From Ruegeria sp. AD91A (lineage in GTDB: Bacteria > Pseudomonadota > Alphaproteobacteria > Rhodobacterales > Rhodobacteraceae): DNA of 64,000 nt. The stretch covers positions 496,001 to 560,000 of the forward strand of contig NZ_CP031947.1 in NCBI RefSeq assembly GCF_003443535.1. Direction: 5' to 3'. The position numbers were made by a program, and so were the translations under genes. The notes under the pieces are model-generated. The model saw only the letters and a program-made list of their open reading frames with translations, made no database searches and was not told the origin of the DNA. Of the stretch, positions 16,609 through 26,463 are shown piece after piece. Within the stretch, counting starts at the first letter, position 1; each line of letters begins with the position of its first letter.

Positions 16609-19026
16609 TCAGCCGCGCAGCCTGCCACCCTGAGGATCGAACGGCGCCCCTGTCAGCACCCGTGCTTTATGTGGTTTGCCAATCACCTGGATCACCACTT
16701 CATCTCCGGGCTGTGCCACCTCGGGGTTGCGGAAACCCAATGCCAGAGATTTCCCGACTGAATAACCGTACGCCCCCGATGTGACGCGGCCGACAGGCGT
16801 ACCATCAGGTGTAAAGATCGGCTCACTGCCGGTGGCGTCGGCATCCTCGGTGACGTACAATTCGAAGACGGACAGGACCTCGCGGGGTGCATTGTCCTTT
16901 ATGGACAGATAGGCGTCTTTGTGCAGGAAGTCCTTGTCCAGCTTGATCAGACCCGTCAGCCCGACCTCTTGCGGCCAGTATTCCTGAGAATACTCCCGTC
17001 CCCAGGACCCATAACCCTTTTCGATGCGAAGCGACCCAAGCGCTCGTCCACCCACGGGGCCGCCGCCGCAGTCTTTGGCGGCTTCGAGCAACGCAGAGTA
17101 AAGCGCGACCTGATCGGACTCGGCGCAGTGCAGTTCCCAACCCAGATCGCCGGTAAAACTGACCCGGATGGCCACGCATTCAACACCTGCAACGGTGATC
17201 TTCCGGGACCGCATGAAGCGGAACCCTTCGTTGGAAAGGTCTGTATTGGTCAGGCGCGCCAGCGCCTCGCGTGATTTCGGGCCGGCGATGTTGAACCCCG
17301 CAACACGGTCTGTTGCGACTTCAAGTGTCGTACCCTCGGGCATCTCAACCATTTGAAAGAAACGCTGATGATAGCGTTCAGCCATACCGGAGCCAATCAT
17401 CATGTATTCGTCTTCGGCAAGCTTGGTGATGGTAAAGTCACCCGCCATGCCACCGCGAACCGAGATCAGCGGCGTCAGGCAACTGCGGCCCACATCGGTG
17501 GGCACGCGATTGGCCACCAGACGATCCAGCCAGTCATAAGCGCCCGGTCCTTTGATCACGTAGTTGGCAAAGTTCGAGATATCGATGACACCCACGCTGT
17601 CCCGCAGCATCTGCACCTCGAGCCCGACCGGATCAAACCAGTTCTGACGGGTAAAGCCGGCGGTCTCTTCTGTGCCGGGTTCATCGGCAAACCACAGTGG
17701 GTGTTCCCAACCACAGTTGAGACCAAAGACACAGCCCATCTGTTTCTGCATCTCGTAGGCGGGGCGCACACGGGCCGGGCGGCCTGCGCTGCGTTCTTCA
17801 TTCGGGAAGTGGATTTTGAAGCGATGGGTGTAGGCGTCTTCGACCCGGGCCTTGGTGAACTTCTTGTCGGCCCAATCGCCAAAGCGGGCGAGATCCCAGG
17901 CGAACATGTCATATTGCGGCTCACCCTCGATCATCCATTGCGCCGCCAGCAGCCCCAGCCCGCCGGATTGCGAGAAGCCAGGGATCAGACCGCCACAGAG
18001 GAAATAGTTCTTCAGCTCGGGCACCGGTCCCCACAGCATGTTGGCATCGGGCGACCAGATCATCGGGCCGTTTATCACCCGTTTCACCCCGGCAGTGGCA
18101 GCGACCGGTACACGTTCGGTGGCGCGGATCACGTTTTCCATGATCCGGTCCAGATCGTCGGGGAACAGATCATGAGCGAAGTCGAGCGGCGTGCCGTCTT
18201 CGGCCCAGAACTTCATGTCTTTTTCATAGGCACCGATCAGCAAGCCGTTGCCCTCTTGTCGGAAATAATACTCGCCGTCCCGGTCGGCGATAGACGGCAG
18301 ACGGCGGCCCAGGCTCGCCACTTCGTCGATGCTCTCGGTCACGAAATACTGATGTTCCGTCGGTTGCAGTGGTAGGGTCAAGCCTGCCAGCGCTCCGACC
18401 TCGCGCCCCCAGAGACCCGCCGCGTTGACCACCCATTGGGTATGAATGTCACCTTTGGTCGTACGAACCATCCAACTGCCATCGGGTTGCTGTTCCGTGG
18501 CGATCACCGGGCAGAACCGTTCGATGGTGGCCCCCATCGCACGGGCCCCGGCGGCATAGGCATGTGGAACACCCGACGGGTCCACATTGCCGCCATCGGG
18601 TTCGTACATGATGCAGCGGATGTCATCAAACTGCGCCAGCGGGTGCAGCTCTTTGGCCTCTTCCCGGCTGACCTCGTGGAAATTCAGCCCATAGAACCGG
18701 GCCTTCGCCTCTTGCAGGCGCAACTGCTGCTCGCGCTCTTCGGTCTGGGCCAGATAGAGCGATCCGGGCTGGAACACCCCGCAGCTTTGGCCGGTTTCCT
18801 TCTCCAGCTCCTTATACAGGTTCATCGTATAGTGCTGGATACGGGTGATATTGTTGTTGTCATGCAGACCGTGAATATTCGCCGCCGCATGCCAGGTTGA
18901 GCCGCTCGTCAACTCGTCGCGTTCCAGCAGAATCGAGTCCGTCCAGCCAAGCTTGGCGAGGTGATACAGGATCGACGTACCGGCAAGGCCGCCGCCGATG
19001 ACAACAGCTTGTGCATGGGTTTTCAT
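16609..19026 (-). CDS. FAD-dependent dimethylglycine/sarcosine dehydrogenase-like protein with GcvT domain
   Basis: An 805-residue two-part enzyme. Residues 1-400 are a DAO-type FAD domain (VVIGGGLAGTSILYHLAKLG; TSGSTWHAAAN, where the Trp-His pair matches the flavin-attachment region of dimethylglycine and sarcosine dehydrogenases). Residues about 440-800 form a GcvT-like tetrahydrofolate-binding aminomethyl domain (FTGDLGWELH, then SGAYGYSVGKSLALGF). Such enzymes oxidatively demethylate N-methyl amines and pass the one-carbon unit to folate. It is the last of three minus-strand genes with an aminotransferase-fold protein and a CoA-transferase. The real amine substrate is unknown. Confidence 0.87.
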   Translation of the reverse strand: MKTHAQAVVIGGGLAGTSILYHLAKLGWTDSILLERDELTSGSTWHAAANIHGLHDNNNITRIQHYTMNLYKELEKETGQSCGVFQPGSLYLAQTEEREQQLRLQEAKARFYGLNFHEVSREEAKELHPLAQFDDIRCIMYEPDGGNVDPSGVPHAYAAGARAMGATIERFCPVIATEQQPDGSWMVRTTKGDIHTQWVVNAAGLWGREVGALAGLTLPLQPTEHQYFVTESIDEVASLGRRLPSIADRDGEYYFRQEGNGLLIGAYEKDMKFWAEDGTPLDFAHDLFPDDLDRIMENVIRATERVPVAATAGVKRVINGPMIWSPDANMLWGPVPELKNYFLCGGLIPGFSQSGGLGLLAAQWMIEGEPQYDMFAWDLARFGDWADKKFTKARVEDAYTHRFKIHFPNEERSAGRPARVRPAYEMQKQMGCVFGLNCGWEHPLWFADEPGTEETAGFTRQNWFDPVGLEVQMLRDSVGVIDISNFANYVIKGPGAYDWLDRLVANRVPTDVGRSCLTPLISVRGGMAGDFTITKLAEDEYMMIGSGMAERYHQRFFQMVEMPEGTTLEVATDRVAGFNIAGPKSREALARLTNTDLSNEGFRFMRSRKITVAGVECVAIRVSFTGDLGWELHCAESDQVALYSALLEAAKDCGGGPVGGRALGSLRIEKGYGSWGREYSQEYWPQEVGLTGLIKLDKDFLHKDAYLSIKDNAPREVLSVFELYVTEDADATGSEPIFTPDGTPVGRVTSGAYGYSVGKSLALGFRNPEVAQPGDEVVIQVIGKPHKARVLTGAPFDPQGGRLRG

Positions 19027-19053
19027 GAGATATGTCCTTGGATATGGCGCGGC

Positions 19054-20304
19054 TCAGGCGGTGATTTCTTTCATGACAGCAAGGAATTTGGCGACTTCGC
19101 CAATCGAGTTGTAGTGACACATCGAGACCCGCACACAGGCGTCATAGCCAAGCGGCGTCAGGATATTGCCGGAATAGTGATCCGCCTTGCGCAGATGCGT
19201 GCGAATACCTTGTTCGTTCAGCCTTTTGACGACCTCGGACGAGGCCACGCCTTCGACACGCAGCGATACCAGACCTTCTCGCGCGGGATTGTCGGCCCCG
19301 CCCAGAATGGTGACTTTCTCCATCTCGGCCAGGCCGCTCAGATTGCCGGTGCCGTGGATCATCGCGTCGGTCAGCGCCTTTTCCTGCGCATGGATCGCAT
19401 CACCCGCCGCCAGAAACTTGCCGCGCCGATCTTCGGCATCGCTGACCTGACTGCCCAGCCATTCGAAATAGGACACGACGTCTGACATAGTGGCATAAGC
19501 TCCGGTGTCGCGCGTGCCCATTTCCCAGTTGCCCGCTGGGCCATCCAGCAAGGCGTTGTGGTCCAGCGCGGTCAGCCGTTCCGAAATCCAGGCGACACCG
19601 TAACCATGGCGCGAAAATACCTTGTAGGGTGAGATCACATAACCATCGACGTCATAGGCGGTCAAATCGATCCGGCCATGCGCTGCGTGCTGGATGCCAT
19701 CGACGATGATGAAACAGTCCGGAGCCACGGTTCGGATGGCCTGAGAAACGGCAGCGACATCAACGCCCATTCCTGTCACCGGAGAGGTATGCAGGATCGT
19801 CGCCACTTTGGTATCCGGTGTCACAGCCGCGGCATAGGCTTCGGCCGAGACGGTGCCGGTGGCGTCAACATGGTGCAGCAAAACGTGGGTTTGCCCGGAA
19901 ATGCGCGCCCAACGATCACAGGCCGAACGCGTGGCCGGGTGTTCCAATGTGGATCCCAGCACAACGCCCGGACCTGTTCCCAGACATGCGTTCATGATCA
20001 GCCGGAACAGCAGCTCTGTACCGCTTTCACCCACAAAGAACTGCCCGCCGGGTGCGTTCATGAAATCCCGCAAATCCGCCTTGGCCGCGTTGATCGTGGC
20101 AACCAGCGCATGAGATCCCGGATTGTCGCGCCCTTGGTTGTCCGGGATGGCGGCATAGCGCACCGAACTATCCAACACTGAATTCAATGTCAGTGCGCCT
20201 CCGGCATTCTCGAAAAAGATCCGCTCACCCTGTTCGGGGCAATGATCGATCTGGGCAAAGCGGCTGCGGATTTGTTTCAGCAGGCTCTCTGATATTTGGC
20301 TCAT
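19054..20304 (-). CDS. Class V aminotransferase-fold PLP enzyme (cysteine desulfurase-like)
   Basis: A 416-residue PLP enzyme, started at the ATG at 20304 (MSQISESLL); the frame extends upstream but without family character. The N-terminal block RIFFENAGGALTLNSVL is typical of class V enzymes such as selenocysteine lyases and 2-aminoethylphosphonate-type enzymes. Asp202 in VDGIQHAAHGRIDL should contact the PLP nitrogen, and Lys228 in SPYKVFSRHGYG should bind PLP. It lies 27 bases upstream of the dehydrogenase gene and probably forms one transcript with it. Whether it is a lyase, desulfurase or transaminase cannot be decided here. Confidence 0.82.
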   Translation of the reverse strand: MSQISESLLKQIRSRFAQIDHCPEQGERIFFENAGGALTLNSVLDSSVRYAAIPDNQGRDNPGSHALVATINAAKADLRDFMNAPGGQFFVGESGTELLFRLIMNACLGTGPGVVLGSTLEHPATRSACDRWARISGQTHVLLHHVDATGTVSAEAYAAAVTPDTKVATILHTSPVTGMGVDVAAVSQAIRTVAPDCFIIVDGIQHAAHGRIDLTAYDVDGYVISPYKVFSRHGYGVAWISERLTALDHNALLDGPAGNWEMGTRDTGAYATMSDVVSYFEWLGSQVSDAEDRRGKFLAAGDAIHAQEKALTDAMIHGTGNLSGLAEMEKVTILGGADNPAREGLVSLRVEGVASSEVVKRLNEQGIRTHLRKADHYSGNILTPLGYDACVRVSMCHYNSIGEVAKFLAVMKEITA

Positions 20305-20545
20305 GGTCAGTGGTTCTTGTTTCGTTGGGTATGCAAAGCAGTGCTTTGCCGAACCTAGGACGGTTCCTGCCGCAAGGCATGCAAAAAAAACTGTGGCAAA
20401 GCGGTTGAATATTCTGTGCAAGTCGCGCGGGCACCAAACCAAAGCTTGTCACGACAGATACCACCCGTCGCCGGTGCCGAGACTCCGGGCCTGCGGCGGC
20501 GGATGGCATATCTCCTTGATTTCCGAACCGTCTGTGGCTGGTCGG

Positions 20546-23020
20546 CTACTCGGGCAAGTACTTTTCCGACCAGCTTACGGCGGCCGATCCAGCAGAGATC
20601 ATCGCATCGATATCCTCATCTGCATAACCGACGCTTCGCAGAATGCTGCGAGTATCCGCGCCGTATTTCGGCATCGGTCCCGGAATGACGATCCGGGCGC
20701 TTTCGGGTCGCACGGCATTTGGGGCAACCAGATCGCACCACCGGCCCATGGGATGCATGTCATGCCGAATGACACTGAACGTTCCCCGCGTCAGGTCGAT
20801 ATTCCCGGCATTTTCCGGCTGCAACACGGCGTCGCGCGTGTCATGCAGCGATCCCAGAGGCATGACGGTGCTGGCGGAACCAGAAAACGCCTTTTGCCAG
20901 TATTCAACAGGTTGCCTGGCAAAACGATCCGCAAGAGCGGCCTGCAATTCCTTTTCCGGCACATCGGCCATGGTGGCAAGGTCTGAGACACGGCGCAGGG
21001 CTTCGCGCTGTTCGTCGGGTGCGGCAAAGAACATCCACCCGTCAGCCGCGCGATAGCAATGGTAGAATGGTCCCCAGCCCATTGCCTCGCGCCCGGAAGG
21101 TTCGTCAAAAGGCGCGCGGCCTTCGAAATCATACATCAACTGCGCCTGAATGAGGTTCCCGGCCGCCGCCAACGCAGCCCGCGCAATCCCGCCTTTGCCG
21201 GTTTTCTGCAATCTCAGCAAGGCCGCGCCAAGCGCAACACATGCGCAATAACCGGTCAGCACGTCAATCGTACCGAAATGCGCGTGTTCTTCGGGTGTCG
21301 CCATGCCACCGCCAAAACGCACCATGACCCCTGTCGCCGCCTGCGCCAGGTCGTCATACCCCAGATGGTCCGACTTGGGTCCGCGCGCAGGACCGCCAAA
21401 GGCATCGAGTTGCACAAGTATGAGGCGGGGGTTGATCGCCGCCAGCTCTTCCTCGCTCAACCCCAAGGCATCGCGCTGCTCATCCGTGCCGTTCATCGTG
21501 ATGACATCCGAGGATTCGATGAGTCGCCGCAACGCCTGCTTCCCGTCATCCGCGCTCAAGTTCAGCAAAACACTTTGTTTTCCACGATGTGCGTGCAGAC
21601 CGAAAACCACGGTATTCCACGGATCGACCGAAGGCTCCACCGGCTGAACGGAAGTCACCTTTGCGCCAAATCGCGCCAACGTGGACCCAATCGTCGGACC
21701 GGCGATCACGTTGGTCAGGTCCAGCACCTTTAACCCCTCCAGCCAGCCTTGGTCGCTTGCGGCTGGCGGTCCGCTGCGCGGCGGTTCAGCAAGTATCGTT
21801 GAAACGGGTGCGTCATCGAGATCCGGGCCCGGTTTTTTGACCAGCGCAGCGCCATCATCCACAAGCCAAGCAACATTTCCCATCTGCTTCATGTTCCCAT
21901 GACGCGGGTCCTCTACCTCCAACACCAAACCTGAGGCCAAAGCATGTGGATCGGCCAGCCATTCCTTGCTGAACCGTTGCGCCGTTCCGGGCACCTTGGC
22001 AGACCCGAAAAGCGCTTCCCACTCATGAGAGGGCCTTGTCAGGAAGGCCTTCTTCATCGCGCTGGACACACGCGCGCGATCCCTTGCTCCGACGGGGTAG
22101 TTGCGCAGCGACCATTCGTCTGGCCAGTCTGCAGCATCGAGATAGGCGTCGAAGTCCGGCAATTGATCGGCAAGATCTTTGAGGCCAAGCGTCTCCAACA
22201 CCCGCCGCGGATGTGTTTTCACACTGCCCGCGACCACATAGAACCCGCGCCCGTCGGCGCAGGTATAAGTTCGATAGAAAGGGTCCAGGAACTCTTCCAG
22301 TTCCGCAAAGCTCAGATCCGTTGGCAAGCCTTCGGCTGCGCGCCTGTCAAGTTCCACTTCGCGAGGAGACTTGTAGCGTTCGGGATAGTCTTCAATCTGC
22401 TCACAATTATAGACCAACCCTTCAAGCAACGCCGAAGCCAGAGGCACCTCGATGTGATCGCCTCCGTTCCGATCACGTGCAGCCAAAGCGAACTGCACGG
22501 CCATCGCGCCGAATGAAGCGCCATAGGCCGATGCCAGCGTCAAAGGCGAAAAGGATGGGTTGATGCCCATCAAGCGCCGGTTCAGCCCCATATCCGTGAA
22601 CTGCCCGGTACGGGCAGCGATCACGGCTTCCCACGCGGGAAGATGTGCCAGCGCGGGATCGGTTGAGGCGAACCCCGGAAGTGACAATGACACGATGCGC
22701 GGATTTATGTCGCGCAGAGCTTTCGGGCCCAGGCCCAGCCTCTGCATCACGCCGGGCCGGAAGTTCTCGATCACCACGTCAGCCCGGGCCACCAATTCGC
22801 GTGCGACCTTCAAACCCGCGTCCGATTTGAGGTCGATCGTCACAGCGGTTTTGCCACGTGACAGCATATCAGTGGCCGGTTCTTTCAATCGCGGGCCACC
22901 GGGCGGGTCGATGCGGATTACTTTTGCCCCCAAATCGGCAAGCATCATGCCAACCAGTGGACCGGCCAGGTATTGGCCAAAATCGAGGACACGAATTTGA
23001 TCGAGCGGCCTTGCAGTCAT
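20546..23020 (-). CDS. Double-length CoA-transferase, CaiB/BaiF family (class III)
   Basis: An 824-residue tandem of two class III CoA-transferase domains (about 1-390 and 425-815). Each half starts with the typical strand (IRVLDFGQYLAGPLVGMMLADLGAKVIRID-like in half 1; LKVLDLTNVIAGPTIGSTLARFGAKV-like in half 2). Class III enzymes use a catalytic Asp near a G-D/I-D segment: half 2 has GTIDVLTGY, while the corresponding stretch of half 1 reads LASAYGASFG without Asp. So half 2 looks active and half 1 may be structural or substrate-binding. Fused forms exist in the family. It lies 241 bases upstream of the aminotransferase-fold gene, same strand. Confidence 0.88.
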   Translation of the reverse strand: MTARPLDQIRVLDFGQYLAGPLVGMMLADLGAKVIRIDPPGGPRLKEPATDMLSRGKTAVTIDLKSDAGLKVARELVARADVVIENFRPGVMQRLGLGPKALRDINPRIVSLSLPGFASTDPALAHLPAWEAVIAARTGQFTDMGLNRRLMGINPSFSPLTLASAYGASFGAMAVQFALAARDRNGGDHIEVPLASALLEGLVYNCEQIEDYPERYKSPREVELDRRAAEGLPTDLSFAELEEFLDPFYRTYTCADGRGFYVVAGSVKTHPRRVLETLGLKDLADQLPDFDAYLDAADWPDEWSLRNYPVGARDRARVSSAMKKAFLTRPSHEWEALFGSAKVPGTAQRFSKEWLADPHALASGLVLEVEDPRHGNMKQMGNVAWLVDDGAALVKKPGPDLDDAPVSTILAEPPRSGPPAASDQGWLEGLKVLDLTNVIAGPTIGSTLARFGAKVTSVQPVEPSVDPWNTVVFGLHAHRGKQSVLLNLSADDGKQALRRLIESSDVITMNGTDEQRDALGLSEEELAAINPRLILVQLDAFGGPARGPKSDHLGYDDLAQAATGVMVRFGGGMATPEEHAHFGTIDVLTGYCACVALGAALLRLQKTGKGGIARAALAAAGNLIQAQLMYDFEGRAPFDEPSGREAMGWGPFYHCYRAADGWMFFAAPDEQREALRRVSDLATMADVPEKELQAALADRFARQPVEYWQKAFSGSASTVMPLGSLHDTRDAVLQPENAGNIDLTRGTFSVIRHDMHPMGRWCDLVAPNAVRPESARIVIPGPMPKYGADTRSILRSVGYADEDIDAMISAGSAAVSWSEKYLPE

Positions 23021-23613
23021 TCGTTGCTACTCATCCAGAATGATAGATTGACTTTGCAGCGTGGGTTGTTGGCAGGTGTTCGCCATGCCCTTCCCGGAGC
23101 AGGCTGAATTGCCAAGCTTGGAACATAGTTTATCAATGCAACACCTGTCCTTATCCCGCGCGATAGAGTTGTCCCTACTGAGAGTCAAAGCCTCCTCCTG
23201 CGACAGCTGGGCGTACCATGCAGCCGAGCAAAGCCAAGGAGTTGTCCGATTTGACCAGGGGATGTCGCAAACGAGAAACATAGCTCAAAACTGCTCGTTT
23301 GTCGCATATTGAGAAGCGTTCCGAGGTCCGGATGGAAGCGGATCGGTCGCTATACGAGACCACCAGAAGATTGAGGCCAGAAACCAGAACGAGGGCTCGC
23401 TGAACGGCCGATGAAAGTGGACCTTCCAAGGTACCAAACGGCGCAAAACATATGATTACGGCGCGACACACCAGCGGCAATCGCAATTTCGTCATAGTGT
23501 CGCTTTTTCCGCCTTTATGCCATCTTCGCACATCAATTCGTCAAATTCACACCTATGAAATGTCACGGCTACTTGTCACGCTTGGCACAGGATAGGAAGA
23601 AGCGGAGATTTTT
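23021..23613. other. Intergenic region between divergent genes
   Basis: About 590 bases between the CoA-transferase and saccharopine-dehydrogenase-type genes, which diverge, so promoters for both must lie here. A minus-strand open frame (23175-23531) has a composition unlike its neighbours, no family motif and no good ribosome-binding site. No recognised RNA or repeat was seen. Confidence 0.4.
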
Positions 23614-24720
23614 ATGTCCTGGAATGTGTGCGTTGTCGGCGCTGGAAAGATCGGGCAGATGATCGCAACCCTTTTAAAAGGGTCGCCGAATTACTCTGTG
23701 ACAGTGGCAGATCATGATCTGAAAGCTCTTGGCGATATCGCAAAAATGGGCGTTGGAACCAAGCAGATTGACGCCAAAGACGCGGACGGTCTGGCCCGGC
23801 AACTGAACGGATTCGATGCAGTCATCTCTGCGGCCCCGTTTTTCTTGACCCCTACGATTGCAAAAGCATCGAAAACGGCCGGCGCGCATTATTTTGACCT
23901 GACCGAAGATGTCGCGGCCACAAGCGCAGTACGTGAACTGGCCGGGGACAGCGCGACTGCATTTATGCCTCAGTGCGGTCTGGCACCAGGTTTTGTCGGC
24001 ATCGCCGGGGCTTCGCTGGCGTCGGAGTTTGACGAGATTGACAGCCTGCATATGCGGGTGGGGGCATTGCCGCTTTATCCGACCAACGCGCTGAAATACA
24101 ACCTGACCTGGTCCACCGACGGGTTGATCAACGAATACTGCAACCCATGCGATGCCATCGTGAATGGCAAGCTGGTCAAGACCGCGCCGCTGGAGAACTA
24201 CGAAGTGCTGGGCCATGACGGTGTGGAATACGAATGCTTCAATACCTCGGGCGGTCTGGGCACTTTGCCGGAAACGCTGGAAGGCAAGGCGCGCGCTGTG
24301 TCCTATCGCTCGATCCGCTATCCGGGCCATTGCGATATCCTTAAACTGCTTCTGAACGATCTGGGACTGGAACGCCGCCGCGACCTGCTGAAGGAGATAT
24401 TCGAGGCGGCCCTGCCCCGCACCGATCAGGATGTGGTGCTGGTATATTGTACCGCAAAGGGCAAGATCGACGGTGTGCTGCGCGAAAAGTCCCTGATCAA
24501 CAAATCCTTTGCCCGCAGCATCAACGGACAGGTCTGGAGCGCCATTCAGGTCACGACCGCCGCAGGCGTGCTGGGAGTGGTCGATCTGATGCGGATCGGA
24601 GCGCTGCCCTCGAAAGGCTTTGTCCGGCAGGAACAAGTCAAGCTGGATGATTTCCTCAACACTGAATTCGGCCAGCTGTATCGCGCTGGTGACGTCACCG
24701 AACAGAACAAGGCGGCCTGA
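23614..24720 (+). CDS. Saccharopine dehydrogenase-family oxidoreductase
   Basis: A 368-residue NAD(P)-dependent enzyme. The Rossmann start is [19 protein letters not shown], and the [18 protein letters not shown] block is typical of the saccharopine dehydrogenase (glutamate-forming) family. The ATG at 23614 follows GGAAGAAGCGGAG. It is followed after 3 bases by an ALDH7-type aldehyde dehydrogenase. Together they would take saccharopine to aminoadipate semialdehyde and on to aminoadipate, that is, lysine breakdown. No lysine-ketoglutarate reductase is visible in the window. Related carboxynorspermidine dehydrogenases are an alternative. Confidence 0.85.
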   Translation: MSWNVCVVGAGKIGQMIATLLKGSPNYSVTVADHDLKALGDIAKMGVGTKQIDAKDADGLARQLNGFDAVISAAPFFLTPTIAKASKTAGAHYFDLTEDVAATSAVRELAGDSATAFMPQCGLAPGFVGIAGASLASEFDEIDSLHMRVGALPLYPTNALKYNLTWSTDGLINEYCNPCDAIVNGKLVKTAPLENYEVLGHDGVEYECFNTSGGLGTLPETLEGKARAVSYRSIRYPGHCDILKLLLNDLGLERRRDLLKEIFEAALPRTDQDVVLVYCTAKGKIDGVLREKSLINKSFARSINGQVWSAIQVTTAAGVLGVVDLMRIGALPSKGFVRQEQVKLDDFLNTEFGQLYRAGDVTEQNKAA

Positions 24721-24723
24721 GAT

Positions 24724-26235
24724 ATGAAAGACATCGTTATGACAGCCCAAACCACGCTCGCAAATCTTGATCTGACCGAGGCCCAACTGAGAGGCGGCAC
24801 GCTAAAGGTCACGTCACCGATTGACGGAAGCCTTCTGGCCGAAGTGCATGAGACGCCGATCTCTGACATGGACGCCATCTTTTCCCGTGCCAAGGTTGCG
24901 TTCAAGGAATGGCGCGTGGTCCCTGCCCCGCGCCGGGGTGAACTGATCCGCCTGTTGGGCGAGGAGTTGCGCGCGGCCAAGGATGACCTGGGCGCTTTGG
25001 TCAGTTGGGAAGCAGGCAAGATCACCTCGGAAGGTCTGGGCGAAGTGCAAGAGATGATCGACATCTGCGACTTTGCCGTCGGTCTGTCGCGTCAGCTCTA
25101 TGGTCTGACTATCGCATCCGAACGTCCTGGCCACCGGATGATGGAAACCTGGCACCCTGCAGGACCGGTCGGCGTGATCTCGGCCTTCAACTTTCCGGTC
25201 GCGGTTTGGTCGTGGAACGCCGCTCTGGCAATTGTTTGCGGTGATCCGGTAATCTGGAAACCGTCCGAAAAAACCCCGCTGACGGCACTAGCCTGCCAGA
25301 AGGTTTTCGAACGCGCCCTGACCCGATTTGGCGATGCGCCGGACGGTCTGCTGCAAACGCTTATCGGTGGCGCCGATCTTGGGGAAAGGCTGGTGGCTAG
25401 CGAAGATGTTCCCGTGATCTCGGCCACGGGATCGACCCGCATGGGCCGCGCTGTCGCCCCCATCGTCGCACAGCGCTTTGGCAAGTGCATTCTGGAACTG
25501 GGGGGCAACAACGCAATGATCGTCGGCCCTTCGGCTGATCTGGAGATGGCAGTGCGCGCGATTGTCTTTTCGGCAGTAGGCACCGCTGGTCAGCGCTGCA
25601 CCACGCTGCGTCGGCTGATCGTGCACAACTCTATCCGGGAAGAACTGGTGAGCCGTCTAAAAAAAGCCTATTCGGGTCTGCCCGTTGGCAATCCTCTGAC
25701 AGAGGGCACATTGGTTGGTCCGCTTGTGGACGAAGCGGCGGGCGCGGAGATGACCGCAGCTTTGAAAGCAGCCGAAGCAGAAGGCGGTTCGGTGTTCGGC
25801 GGCAACCGCGTTACCGAAGGCGTTCCGACAGGCGTCTACATGGAACCTGCGATTGTCGAAATGCCCGATCAGACTTCAACAGTAAAAACCGAAACCTTTG
25901 CGCCGATCCTCTACGTCATAGGCTATGATGATTTCGACGACGCGGTAGAGCTTCAGAACGACGTACCGCAAGGCCTCTCATCCTGCGTGTTTACCCTAAA
26001 CATGCGCGAGGCCGAGCAGTTCCTGACCGCGGCCGGATCCGATTGCGGCATTGCCAACGTCAATATCGGACCTTCAGGAGCAGAGATCGGTGGTGCTTTC
26101 GGCGGAGAGAAAGAAACCGGCGGCGGGCGTGAAAGCGGTTCGGACGCATGGAAAGCTTATATGCGTCGCCAGACAAATACCGTGAATTACTCTGCCGAAC
26201 TCCCACTGGCTCAGGGCGTCAAATTCGACATCTGA
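24724..26235 (+). CDS. Aldehyde dehydrogenase, ALDH7/aminoadipate-semialdehyde dehydrogenase type
   Basis: A 503-residue NAD(P)-dependent aldehyde dehydrogenase. FNFPVAVWSWN (155-165) is the cofactor and oxyanion region, Glu258 in LELGGNNA is the general base, and Cys292 in GQRCTTLRRL is the nucleophile. The C-terminal GGAFGGEKETGGGRESGSD block is characteristic of the ALDH7 (antiquitin/AmaB) group that oxidises aminoadipate semialdehyde. An alternative start is the ATG at 24739. The pairing with the saccharopine-dehydrogenase-type gene supports the lysine assignment. Confidence 0.88.
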   Translation: MKDIVMTAQTTLANLDLTEAQLRGGTLKVTSPIDGSLLAEVHETPISDMDAIFSRAKVAFKEWRVVPAPRRGELIRLLGEELRAAKDDLGALVSWEAGKITSEGLGEVQEMIDICDFAVGLSRQLYGLTIASERPGHRMMETWHPAGPVGVISAFNFPVAVWSWNAALAIVCGDPVIWKPSEKTPLTALACQKVFERALTRFGDAPDGLLQTLIGGADLGERLVASEDVPVISATGSTRMGRAVAPIVAQRFGKCILELGGNNAMIVGPSADLEMAVRAIVFSAVGTAGQRCTTLRRLIVHNSIREELVSRLKKAYSGLPVGNPLTEGTLVGPLVDEAAGAEMTAALKAAEAEGGSVFGGNRVTEGVPTGVYMEPAIVEMPDQTSTVKTETFAPILYVIGYDDFDDAVELQNDVPQGLSSCVFTLNMREAEQFLTAAGSDCGIANVNIGPSGAEIGGAFGGEKETGGGRESGSDAWKAYMRRQTNTVNYSAELPLAQGVKFDI

Positions 26236-26463
26236 GTATCACTGGAAAGCCGTTGGGCAAAACCTCGCAAAGCTTGCGAATACATCATCCGGGACAACCA
26301 GTCCCGGGTGATTTTCAAATTTCATTCCAGCATGTTAAGGCGGCAACCAAAGCACAGGCAAGGTCAGCTTCGTTTACGCGGTTATCCACCGGGGAGCATA
26401 GATCCGGCACCAGACTAACCAGACCTGTTTCAGGCCAGGGGTTCGGATGCCGACACAGCGGCG

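Noticed and set aside
17353-18375. 340-codon plus-strand frame inside the dimethylglycine-dehydrogenase-like gene
   Set aside because: Antisense shadow of a gene with strong family motifs; rich in His, Arg and Gly as expected for such shadows in GC-rich DNA.
23175-23531. 118-codon minus-strand frame between divergent genes
   Set aside because: No motif, unlikely composition, no clear ribosome-binding site; it would occupy the only promoter space for the flanking genes.
23674-24786. 370-codon minus-strand frame
   Set aside because: Fully antisense to the saccharopine-dehydrogenase-type gene, whose Rossmann motif and operon position are clear.
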